Shown in pieces: positions 1 to 5,841 of a DNA stretch of 9,257 nt. Origin of the DNA: Chryseobacterium gleum (GTDB taxonomy: Bacteria > Bacteroidota > Bacteroidia > Flavobacteriales_D > Sanyastnellaceae); NCBI GenBank assembly GCA_945897395.1, contig CAMDFE010000050.1:1-9257 (forward strand), given 5' to 3'. The position numbers were made by a program, and so were the translations under genes. The stretch's first letter is position 1, and each line of letters opens with the position of its first letter. Below the pieces are notes generated by a model. It saw only the letters and a list, made by a program, of their open reading frames with translations, made no database searches and had not been told where the DNA came from.

Positions 1-1
1 A

Positions 2-574
2 GAACCTGATTTCTGCACGTGGGGAAAAGGTATTGCAAACGGATTTTCTTTCTGCGCCCTTACGGGCAAAAAGGAGATTATGGAGTACGGCGGTATTCGC
101 AGAAAAGGCGAGCCGAAAGTATTTTTAGTAAGCACCACACACGGAGGCGAGACACACGGAATAGCTGCTGCTTTAGCCACTATTGACGTGTTTGAAAACA
201 ATCCAGTTATTCAGCACAACCATGCCATAGGAGATTACTTCATGAATGGTGTGAAAGGAATTTTATCTCGAAGAAAATTAGAAGATTATTTCGCGTTTAC
301 CGGTTTCAATTGGTGTGTTGGATTGGTGGTGAAGAACCAAAAGAAGGAACCGTGTTTGTTTTACAGAACACTATTTATGCAGGAAATGATACAACGTGGA
401 GTTCTTTATCAAGGAATTTTATCGCCATGTTTCTCGCACACACAAGACGATATTGATTTCATGTTGGCCGCTTTCGATGAAAGTTGTGAAGTGTTTGAAC
501 GCGCATTGGAAGACGGCGTAGAGAATTATTTAGTGGGTGATGAAATTAAGCCTGTCTTCAGAAAAATAAACTAA
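2..574 (+). CDS. Class III PLP aminotransferase, glutamate-1-semialdehyde aminomutase-like (C-terminal part, 5' truncated)
   Basis: The reading frame is open from base 2, so the gene starts before the window and only the last 190 codons are visible; the ATG at 80 is an internal methionine. The fragment begins EPDFCTWGKGIANG, which matches the active-site stretch of class III aminotransferases (family pattern PDxxTxGKxIGGG). The Lys at bases 26-28 is therefore the expected Schiff-base lysine for PLP. STTHGGETHG (visible residues 44-53) matches the conserved Thr/Gly segment that contacts the PLP phosphate, and the rest is the small C-terminal domain. Glutamate-1-semialdehyde aminomutase-like enzymes of this sort occur both in haem synthesis and in surface-sugar clusters. 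The following SDR and DUF4910 genes favour a sugar or glycan role here, probably transamination of a keto-sugar or related substrate. This is inference; the substrate cannot be read from the sequence. The stop is one base from the next ATG, so the genes are probably co-transcribed. Confidence 0.88.
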   Translation, partial: EPDFCTWGKGIANGFSFCALTGKKEIMEYGGIRRKGEPKVFLVSTTHGGETHGIAAALATIDVFENNPVIQHNHAIGDYFMNGVKGILSRRKLEDYFAFTGFNWCVGLVVKNQKKEPCLFYRTLFMQEMIQRGVLYQGILSPCFSHTQDDIDFMLAAFDESCEVFERALEDGVENYLVGDEIKPVFRKIN

Positions 575-575
575 G

Positions 576-1400
576 ATGGAACCACTTCGAACAACAGACG
601 CAACGCAAATCGACTTCAAGAAAAAGTTCGATTTAACAGATAAAGTCATTGTTATCACAGGTGCTTGCGGATTGGTGGGAAGAGCCTTCTGCGAGGCCGT
701 TGCGCAATTCGGAGGAGTGGTTGTTGCAGCTGATATTGAACTAGCGAGCCCAGTTCAATTTGCGAGTGAACTTGCTGCACGCAACAATACAAAAGCATTG
801 GGATTTGTTTTAGATGTCGCCAACAGATCTTCTGTTGAAGCGTTGAAAGAAAGTGTACTTTCTTCATTCGGAAGAATAGACGGATTGGTGAACGCACATC
901 AGAATAAAACGCATTTAAAATTCGAACCCTTCGAAAGTGTTTCCGATGAAAATTGGGATACCGTTGTTGATGTTAATTTGAAAGGCACGTTTTTAATGTG
1001 TCAAATTATCGGCTGCCACATGGCAGAGAGCGGCGGCGGAAGCGTAGTAAATATTCCTTCCACATACAGCGTCGTTGCACCGAATCAGAATTTATACAAG
1101 GGAACATCCCTAGGTTGTCCCGCCGCCTATAGCGCCTCGAAAGGCGGTATTGACGCACTTTCTAGATACCTTGCTTCTTATTGGGCTACGAAGAAAGTGC
1201 GTGTAAACATGATTACTCCGCACGGCGTGTGGAACAATCATGAAGTGCAATTCGAAGAAAATTTCGCGCGCTTCTCTCCAATGGAAAGATTGAGTTACAA
1301 TCATGAAGTGGCAAGCGCGCTCATTTATTTACTCAGCGATGCCTCGTCGTATGTAACAGGCGACAACATGAAAGTGGAAGGCGGTTGGACCGTTTGGTGA
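576..1400 (+). CDS. SDR-family oxidoreductase, PtmA-like
   Basis: This is a 274-residue classical short-chain dehydrogenase with a Rossmann fold, expected to be cytoplasmic and NAD(P)-dependent. The cofactor motif is TGACGLVG (28-35). The catalytic tetrad is visible as Asn134 (DVNLKG), Ser162 (NIPSTY), Tyr185 and Lys189 (YSASK). The usual NNAG is replaced by VNAHQN (105-110), and the C-terminus has SDASSYVTG and ends GGWTVW. The segment STYSVVAPNQNLYKG and the PAAYSASKGG context resemble PtmA-type SDRs of flagellin-glycan and legionaminic-acid clusters; this is recalled similarity, not a search result. About 20 residues precede the first beta strand, slightly longer than a minimal SDR. The ATG at 576 lies one base after the aminotransferase stop and supports this start. 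The probable role is oxidation or reduction of a sugar intermediate in glycan precursor synthesis, with the exact substrate unknown. The SDR assignment is firm; the pathway is inferred. Confidence 0.93.
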   Translation: MEPLRTTDATQIDFKKKFDLTDKVIVITGACGLVGRAFCEAVAQFGGVVVAADIELASPVQFASELAARNNTKALGFVLDVANRSSVEALKESVLSSFGRIDGLVNAHQNKTHLKFEPFESVSDENWDTVVDVNLKGTFLMCQIIGCHMAESGGGSVVNIPSTYSVVAPNQNLYKGTSLGCPAAYSASKGGIDALSRYLASYWATKKVRVNMITPHGVWNNHEVQFEENFARFSPMERLSYNHEVASALIYLLSDASSYVTGDNMKVEGGWTVW

Positions 1401-1401
1401 T

Positions 1402-2682
1402 ATGCAGGAAAAACTAGCCACATATTTTGAAAAGCTTTGGCCCATTTGTCGAAGCATAACTGGAAACGGATTGCGCGAATCGTTTCGCATTCTGCAAGAA
1501 ATTGTTCCGTTTGAATTAACAGAAGTTCCAACAGGTACACGAGTGCACGATTGGGAAATTCCGAAAGAATGGAACATTCAAGATGCATTTATTCTTACCC
1601 CCGATGGAAGGAAAGTTGCAGATTTCAAATTGAATAATTTGCACGTGTTGAACTATTCAACTCCTGTGGATATGGAAGTCACTCACGAAGAACTTTCGAA
1701 ACACATTTTCACCCTTCCAGAACAGCCAACAGCAATTCCTTATGTGACTTCGTATTACGAAGAGAAGTGGGGATTCTGCCTTTCGCACAACGAATGGAAT
1801 TCACTTCCGAAAGAAGGAAACTACCGCGTGGTTATTCAATCGGAATTAACTCAAGGTAGCCTTACTTATGGAGAAGCAATATTGAAGGGCGATTCAGAAA
1901 AAGAAATTCTTTTTTATTCTTATTTGTGTCATCCGAGCATGGCGAACAACGAGCTCAGCGGACCTTTGGTCTTAGCCATGCTCTATGAGAAGCTCGCTGC
2001 CCTTCCACAAAGAAAATATACCTATCGATTTGTCTTGGCTCCTGAAACCATTGGTTCCATTGCATACTTATCGAAGAACGGACAAGCGTTGAAAGAAAAG
2101 CTAGAAGCAGGATGGGTTTTGACGTGTTGCGGCGATGCTGGGAAAATTCATTACAAGAATTCGAGAAAAGGTAATGCGCTTGTTGATCGCATTAGCAAAC
2201 ACATTTTGAATCAGCTTCCACTTCAATGGAACGATTTAGAATTTTCTGTGGGAGGAAGCGATGAGCGTCAGTTTTGCTCTCCCGGATATAATCTTCCGAT
2301 AGGCTCGTTCATGCGCACGCCTTATCAGCGTTATGCCCAATACCACACATCTTTGGACAACCGCGATTTCATTTCCATTCCAGCTATGGAGGAGGGGGTA
2401 GAAATTTTATTCCAAATGGTGTTGGCTCTAGAAATTAACGAAACTTACGAAGCCGTTGTTCAATACGGAGAACCTCAATTGGGAAAGCGAGGACTTTATC
2501 CGAGTTCGAACATGCCGAACACAGACCAGCGACAAATGGTGCACAACATGATGCACCTCATCAACTGGTCAGACGGTGAACATGATTTGTTAAGCATAGC
2601 CGATAAAAAGGGAACCGCTATGTTTTATTTTGCTCCTTTGGCTAAACTTTGCGAAGAGAAGGGTGTTCTAAGAAGGAAATAA
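1402..2682 (+). CDS. DUF4910 / DUF2172 aminopeptidase-like protein
   Basis: This 426-residue protein has the full architecture of the DUF4910 family: an M28-like zinc-peptidase fold interrupted by a DUF2172 beta domain (roughly 50-150) and ending in a small winged-helix domain (about 375-426). Signature blocks are RSITGNG (17-23), CHPSMANNELSGP (176-188), PETIGSI (214-220), GGSDERQFCSPG (284-295) and MRTP...YHTSLDN (304-320). By analogy with M28 peptidases, His177, Glu215, Asp287 and His315 are candidate metal or catalytic residues. There is no signal peptide, so it should be cytoplasmic. Enzymatic activity has not been established for the family as far as I know; members often sit in polysaccharide or nonulosonic-acid clusters, as seems true here. 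The ATG lies one base after the SDR stop, so the two are probably in one operon. Length is typical of the family, so the gene looks intact. Peptidase, amidase or deacylase roles are all possible. Confidence 0.92.
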   Translation: MQEKLATYFEKLWPICRSITGNGLRESFRILQEIVPFELTEVPTGTRVHDWEIPKEWNIQDAFILTPDGRKVADFKLNNLHVLNYSTPVDMEVTHEELSKHIFTLPEQPTAIPYVTSYYEEKWGFCLSHNEWNSLPKEGNYRVVIQSELTQGSLTYGEAILKGDSEKEILFYSYLCHPSMANNELSGPLVLAMLYEKLAALPQRKYTYRFVLAPETIGSIAYLSKNGQALKEKLEAGWVLTCCGDAGKIHYKNSRKGNALVDRISKHILNQLPLQWNDLEFSVGGSDERQFCSPGYNLPIGSFMRTPYQRYAQYHTSLDNRDFISIPAMEEGVEILFQMVLALEINETYEAVVQYGEPQLGKRGLYPSSNMPNTDQRQMVHNMMHLINWSDGEHDLLSIADKKGTAMFYFAPLAKLCEEKGVLRRK

Positions 2683-2695
2683 CCCAATTGAATTG

Positions 2696-2703
2696 TACAT
2701 TCG
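2696..2703 (+). promoter_or_regulatory. Possible -7 element, TACATTCG
   Basis: TACATTCG differs by one base from the Bacteroidota -7 consensus TAnnTTTG and lies 18 bases before the isomerase ATG. It also resembles the better TACATTTG element before the terC-family gene. I see no convincing -33 TTTG at the right distance. If real, it would start a new transcript after the glycan genes with a leader of roughly a dozen bases. Such near matches are common in AT-rich DNA, so confidence is low. Confidence 0.25.
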
Positions 2704-2721
2704 CATCTTAAATTTTTTAAA

Positions 2722-3705
2722 ATGAAATCATTAGTAGAAGCTTTTCCAACACATTTGAAAGAAGCCTTGGCAATAGGTCAAAGCGCCACATTCACAAACA
2801 CCGACAAACAATTTGAGAATATTGTCATCTCTGGTTTAGGAGGTTCAGGTATCGGCGGAAAGATTGTTTCTCAATTGGTAGCAGACGATTGCTGCCTGCC
2901 TATTATTTGTACGAACGACTACGTTCTTCCTGCATTCGTAGGCCCTAAGACATTGGTTATTATTTCGAGCTACAGCGGCGAAACAGAAGAAACTGTTGCA
3001 GCATACAACGAAGCAAAAGCGAAAGGAGCTACCATTTCTTGCATCACTAGTGGTGGTAGAATCGCAGCAGCAGCGATAGCAGACGGATACAACTGCATTA
3101 TTATTCCTGGTGGAAAACCTCCAAGAAGTATGTTTGGATACAGCTCTGTTCAAGTGTTATTTACCTTGAAAGCTTACAAATTGTACAACGGAAATTTCGA
3201 GGCGGAAATCCGCAATTCAATCGATTTGATTCACGCTGAAATCGCGAACATTCGCACCGAGACAAAATCAATCGCAGAGAAAATTGTTTCTCGCATTCCA
3301 GTTTTATACAGCGAAGCGAGCTACGAAGGAGTTGCTATTCGTTGGAGACAACAAATTAACGAGAACTCGAAAATGCTTTGCTGGCACCACGTTTTCCCTG
3401 AAATGAATCACAACGAATTGGTGGGTTGGACAGGCGGAGACAACCGCGTTGCTGTGTTAATGCTTCGCACGGAAGACGATCACCAACGCTCACAAATTCG
3501 CATGGACATCTGTAAGAAATTAATGGGTGAAAAGTGTGATACAATTATTGAAATCCACGCGAAAGGTTCAAGTAGACTTGAAAGAGCGTATTACTTAATT
3601 CACTTAGGAGATTGGTTAACGATTGATCTTGCAGAATTGCGTAACGAAGATGCCACAGCTATTCCAGCAATTATTTTCTTGAAAAACGAGCTTTCGAAAA
3701 TATGA
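2722..3705 (+). CDS. Bifunctional phosphoglucose/phosphomannose isomerase (SIS family)
   Basis: This 327-residue cytoplasmic enzyme is expected to interconvert glucose-6-phosphate or mannose-6-phosphate with fructose-6-phosphate. It has two SIS domains. The first carries GLGGSGIGG (38-46) and the phosphate-binding SYSGETEET (83-91). PPRSMFGY (133-140) lies in the linker to the second domain, which carries RWRQQINENSK (207-217) and PEMNHNEL (226-233). Glu214 and His230 match the catalytic Glu and His of the archaeal PGI/PMI (Glu203 and His219 in the Pyrobaculum enzyme, from memory), including the 16-residue spacing. The C-terminus (GDWLTIDLAELRNEDATAIP) is also typical. The start is the only sensible ATG, 39 bases after the DUF4910 stop, with an A/T-rich upstream stretch and no Shine-Dalgarno. 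The stop overlaps the lipB start by an ATGA. It may serve as the main PGI of the cell or supply mannose-6-phosphate for glycans; its position after the sugar genes fits both. Confidence 0.95.
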   Translation: MKSLVEAFPTHLKEALAIGQSATFTNTDKQFENIVISGLGGSGIGGKIVSQLVADDCCLPIICTNDYVLPAFVGPKTLVIISSYSGETEETVAAYNEAKAKGATISCITSGGRIAAAAIADGYNCIIIPGGKPPRSMFGYSSVQVLFTLKAYKLYNGNFEAEIRNSIDLIHAEIANIRTETKSIAEKIVSRIPVLYSEASYEGVAIRWRQQINENSKMLCWHHVFPEMNHNELVGWTGGDNRVAVLMLRTEDDHQRSQIRMDICKKLMGEKCDTIIEIHAKGSSRLERAYYLIHLGDWLTIDLAELRNEDATAIPAIIFLKNELSKI

Positions 3706-4418
3706 GTAAACCCGTTGTTTCCTTCAGAGATTTAGGTCTTGCACCTTACAAGGAAACATGGGATTTTCAGGAAGAACTGTTTGAACGAAATGTTCAACGA
3801 AAACTACAAAACAGATCAGAAGGAAAAGCCGACGGAGAGGGAACAGATGATGTTCTTCTCTTCGTTGAGCATCCGCATGTATATACGTTAGGAAAAAGCG
3901 GCGACTCTTTTCACTTGCTCGTTTCCGAAGAGAAACTAAAAGAGATTGGGGCAACGTATTATCCCATCAACAGAGGCGGAGACATTACCTATCACGGTCC
4001 CGGGCAAATAGTGGGATATCCGCTTTTAGACCTCGAGCATTTCTTCACAGACATTCACAAGTACATGCGTTACTTGGAAGAGGCCATTATTCGCACCATT
4101 GCGCATTACGGAATTGTGGGTGGAAGAATAGACGGCCTAACCGGTGTGTGGCTAGATATCGATGACCCGCAAAAAGCTCGCAAAATTGCAGCGCTCGGAG
4201 TGAAGTGCAGTCGGTGGTTAACCATGCACGGATTCGCGTTCAACGTGAATACAGATTTGAATTACTTCAACCACATTGTCCCTTGCGGAATTACAGATAA
4301 AAAAGTAACCAGCCTTTCAAACGAATTAGGACATGAAATGGACATGGATGAAGTGAAAAGAATTCTTCTTCAAGAATTAGCAGATGTATTTCAATTCGAA
4401 ATACAAATTCAACAATAA
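3702..4418 (+). CDS. lipB: Octanoyl-[acyl-carrier-protein]:protein N-octanoyltransferase
   Basis: LipB moves octanoyl groups from acyl carrier protein to lipoyl domains of 2-oxoacid dehydrogenases and the glycine cleavage H protein, the first step of endogenous lipoate synthesis; LipA then inserts sulfur. Signature motifs are VEHPHVYTLGKSG (55-67), RGGDITYHGPGQ (91-102, with the conserved His98), KIAALGVK (161-168) and HIVPCGI (191-197). The catalytic pair is Lys161 and Cys195; their 34-residue spacing equals that of Lys135 and Cys169 in the E. coli enzyme. The protein is 238 residues against 213 in E. coli. The extra length is a polar linker near residues 36-50 and a DIDDPQKAR insertion before the catalytic lysine, which I believe is common in Bacteroidota. 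Its ATG overlaps the isomerase stop (ATGA), implying translational coupling to an otherwise unrelated enzyme. A 74-base gap follows before the next operon. Confidence 0.97.
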   Translation: MSKPVVSFRDLGLAPYKETWDFQEELFERNVQRKLQNRSEGKADGEGTDDVLLFVEHPHVYTLGKSGDSFHLLVSEEKLKEIGATYYPINRGGDITYHGPGQIVGYPLLDLEHFFTDIHKYMRYLEEAIIRTIAHYGIVGGRIDGLTGVWLDIDDPQKARKIAALGVKCSRWLTMHGFAFNVNTDLNYFNHIVPCGITDKKVTSLSNELGHEMDMDEVKRILLQELADVFQFEIQIQQ

Positions 4419-4437
4419 GTATTAAAATTTCAAAGTG

Positions 4438-4473
4438 AATATCGTACGCTCAAGGGCAGCGCTTTTCGTATTC
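4438..4473. other. Imperfect inverted repeat between lipB and the terC-family gene
   Basis: GAATATCG (4438-4445) pairs with CGTATTC (4467-4473) with a one-base bulge, and CGCT (4447-4450) pairs with AGCG (4458-4461) around a 7-base CAAGGGC loop. The two stems are separated by an uneven internal loop. It sits just upstream of the TACATTTG element, about where a -33 region would be. No T tract follows, so it is not a classic intrinsic terminator. It could be a weak terminator for lipB, an operator-like dyad, or chance. Confidence 0.25.
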
Positions 4474-4480
4474 AAAACCT

Positions 4481-4488
4481 TACATTTG
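4481..4488 (+). promoter_or_regulatory. Bacteroidota -7 promoter element TACATTTG
   Basis: TACATTTG is an exact match to the TAnnTTTG -7 consensus of Bacteroidota primary sigma factor promoters. It lies in the only long intergenic gap of the window and ends four bases before the ATG at 4493. The expected transcription start is therefore at or next to the A of the ATG, which predicts a leaderless mRNA for the terC-family operon. I see no clear -33 TTTG about 20 bases upstream. Confidence 0.6.
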
Positions 4489-4492
4489 TAGT

Positions 4493-5260
4493 ATGGAATC
4501 ATTTATCTCTGCATTTTCGACCGTGCAAGGTTGGATAGACTTGTTGACCTTGGTCATTATGGAAATTGTCTTGGGTATAGACAACATCATTTTCATTGCA
4601 ATTGTAACTGGATTTTTATCGTCTAAATCAGATCAAACAAAAGCGCGGAGAATTGGACTTTCATTCGCTCTTATTTTTAGAATTGGATTGTTGTTCACGC
4701 TTTCCTATTTGGCGCATTTACAAGAACCATTTTTCACCCTGGGCGGCTATGATGTTTCAGGAAGAGGCATAGTATTGTTAGCGGGAGGATTGTTCTTAAT
4801 CATTAAAACCGTCAATGAAATTCGACATAAGTTTTTAATAGCAGACAATGAAGAATCTGAAAAATCGCGAAAGATCAACTTGTTTCAAGCCATTATTCAA
4901 ATCACCATTATCGACATTGTCTTTTCATTCGATTCAATAATAACAGCTGTGGGTTTGGTAGAGCACGTGCCAATTATGGTTGTAGCAGTGGTCATTGCGA
5001 TGTTTGTTATGTTGGCATTCGCACCTTATGTGAGTGCATTCATTGAGAAATATCCAACGTTGAAAATGTTGGCGCTTGTTTTCTTAATTGTTATCGGATT
5101 GAATTTAGTTGCTGAAGCTTGCGAAAGCGCTCATTTGATTCATATTCCAGAATACGTCAACATGAAAATGTATTCCTATGTTGCCTTCGCTTTCGCTATT
5201 ATTGTTGAGTTGTTAAACATTCGATTGCACCACGTTAAAGAGCGCAAGAGTAATTCATGA
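4493..5260 (+). CDS. TerC-family integral membrane protein
   Basis: This 255-residue inner-membrane protein belongs to the TerC family, whose members are linked to tellurite resistance and, in Bacillus, to manganese export that loads metal into secreted enzymes. Seven hydrophobic segments can be drawn at about 15-42, 54-76, 92-108, 130-156, 159-180, 188-208 and 228-245. The two family motifs with acidic residues inside the membrane are present: EIVLGIDN (24-31) and DIVFSFDS (141-148), the likely ion path. A charged loop (109-129) and a basic C-terminus (HHVKERK) are probably cytoplasmic. The start at 4493 keeps the first helix complete; the next Met, residue 23, would cut it. Length fits the short TerC subfamily without CBS domains. 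It is the first gene of a run that continues with DUF3109 through an ATGA overlap. Metal transport is inferred from the family; the ion is not evident. Confidence 0.93.
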   Translation: MESFISAFSTVQGWIDLLTLVIMEIVLGIDNIIFIAIVTGFLSSKSDQTKARRIGLSFALIFRIGLLFTLSYLAHLQEPFFTLGGYDVSGRGIVLLAGGLFLIIKTVNEIRHKFLIADNEESEKSRKINLFQAIIQITIIDIVFSFDSIITAVGLVEHVPIMVVAVVIAMFVMLAFAPYVSAFIEKYPTLKMLALVFLIVIGLNLVAEACESAHLIHIPEYVNMKMYSYVAFAFAIIVELLNIRLHHVKERKSNS

Positions 5261-5841
5261 TTATCATTGAAAACACACTCGTAAGCGAGGATTTATTCGA
5301 AGAACATTTTGTTTGTGATCTTTCTGCGTGTAAAGGAGTTTGTTGTGTGGAAGGAGACAGCGGTGCTCCTATTGGCGAAGACGAAATTCCAATTTTTGAA
5401 CAAGAGTGGGAAAGCGCAAAAGCCTATATGGTTCCGGAAGGAATAGCAGCTATTGAACGCGAAGGACTTTATCAAGTAGACGAAGACGGAGACATTGTTA
5501 CCACGCTGGTTTCAGAGAAAGGTGCTTGTTCTTTTGTTCATTACAGCAAAGACGGAACAGCATTGTGCGCGTTGGAAACTGCATACAAGGCGGGTGAATC
5601 GAAATTCAGAAAACCGATTTCGTGTCATCTATACCCAATTCGTTTAACGAAGTTGGCAGATTATATCGGTTTGAATTATCACCGATGGCCCATATGTGCG
5701 CCAGCTTGTGAGTGCGGATCGAAGTTGCAAGTGCCAGTGTACAGATTTTTAAAAGATGCAATTACAACAAAGTTTGGCGAAGCGTATTTTCAAGAATTAG
5801 ACGAACACTACAAGGCATGGAAAGCACAAAGAGAAGCGTAA
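5257..5841 (+). CDS. DUF3109 family cysteine-rich protein
   Basis: This 194-residue, probably cytoplasmic protein belongs to DUF3109, a family of unknown function that is widespread in Bacteroidota. It has ten cysteines: C20, C25, C29 and C30 (CDLSACKGVCC, a CX4CX3CC block), C91, C104, C123 (ISCHLYP) and C147, C151 and C153 (PICAPACECG). The layout resembles the YkgJ/Fli-type CxxxCxxCC families thought to bind zinc or an iron-sulfur cluster, so metal binding is likely. Other recognisable parts are GDSGAPIGEDE (33-43) and the NYHRWP segment (140-145). There is no signal peptide or membrane helix. Its ATG overlaps the terC-family stop (ATGA), so translation is probably coupled to a presumed metal transporter, a suggestive pairing. 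Its last 25 bases overlap the start of the OmpA-like gene in another frame. The family call is confident; the function is unknown. Confidence 0.92.
   Translation: MIIIENTLVSEDLFEEHFVCDLSACKGVCCVEGDSGAPIGEDEIPIFEQEWESAKAYMVPEGIAAIEREGLYQVDEDGDIVTTLVSEKGACSFVHYSKDGTALCALETAYKAGESKFRKPISCHLYPIRLTKLADYIGLNYHRWPICAPACECGSKLQVPVYRFLKDAITTKFGEAYFQELDEHYKAWKAQREA

Noticed and set aside
80..82. ATG at 80 as the start of the aminotransferase
   Set aside because: The frame is open from base 2 and already encodes the PLP-lysine motif before this codon, so 80 is internal.
1123..1147. CCGCCT ... AGGCGG inverted repeat with a 13-base loop
   Set aside because: It falls on the codons for the conserved PAAYSASKGG active-site block of the SDR, so coding constraint explains it, and no T tract follows.
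2684..2695. CAATTGAATTG palindrome after the DUF4910 gene
   Set aside because: A short AT-rich palindrome of this kind is expected by chance; there is no terminator-like T run directly after it and no second copy.
2845..3153. Open frame of 102 codons on the minus strand inside the isomerase gene
   Set aside because: It lies entirely within a well-supported enzyme gene, has a skewed Cys/Asn/Arg composition and no recognisable motif; it is a shadow of the + strand codons.
5712..5816. In-frame ATG at 5712 as start of the OmpA-like gene
   Set aside because: It would place 35 charged, non-hydrophobic residues before a clear signal peptide and overlap the DUF3109 gene by 130 bases; the ATG at 5817 is far more plausible.
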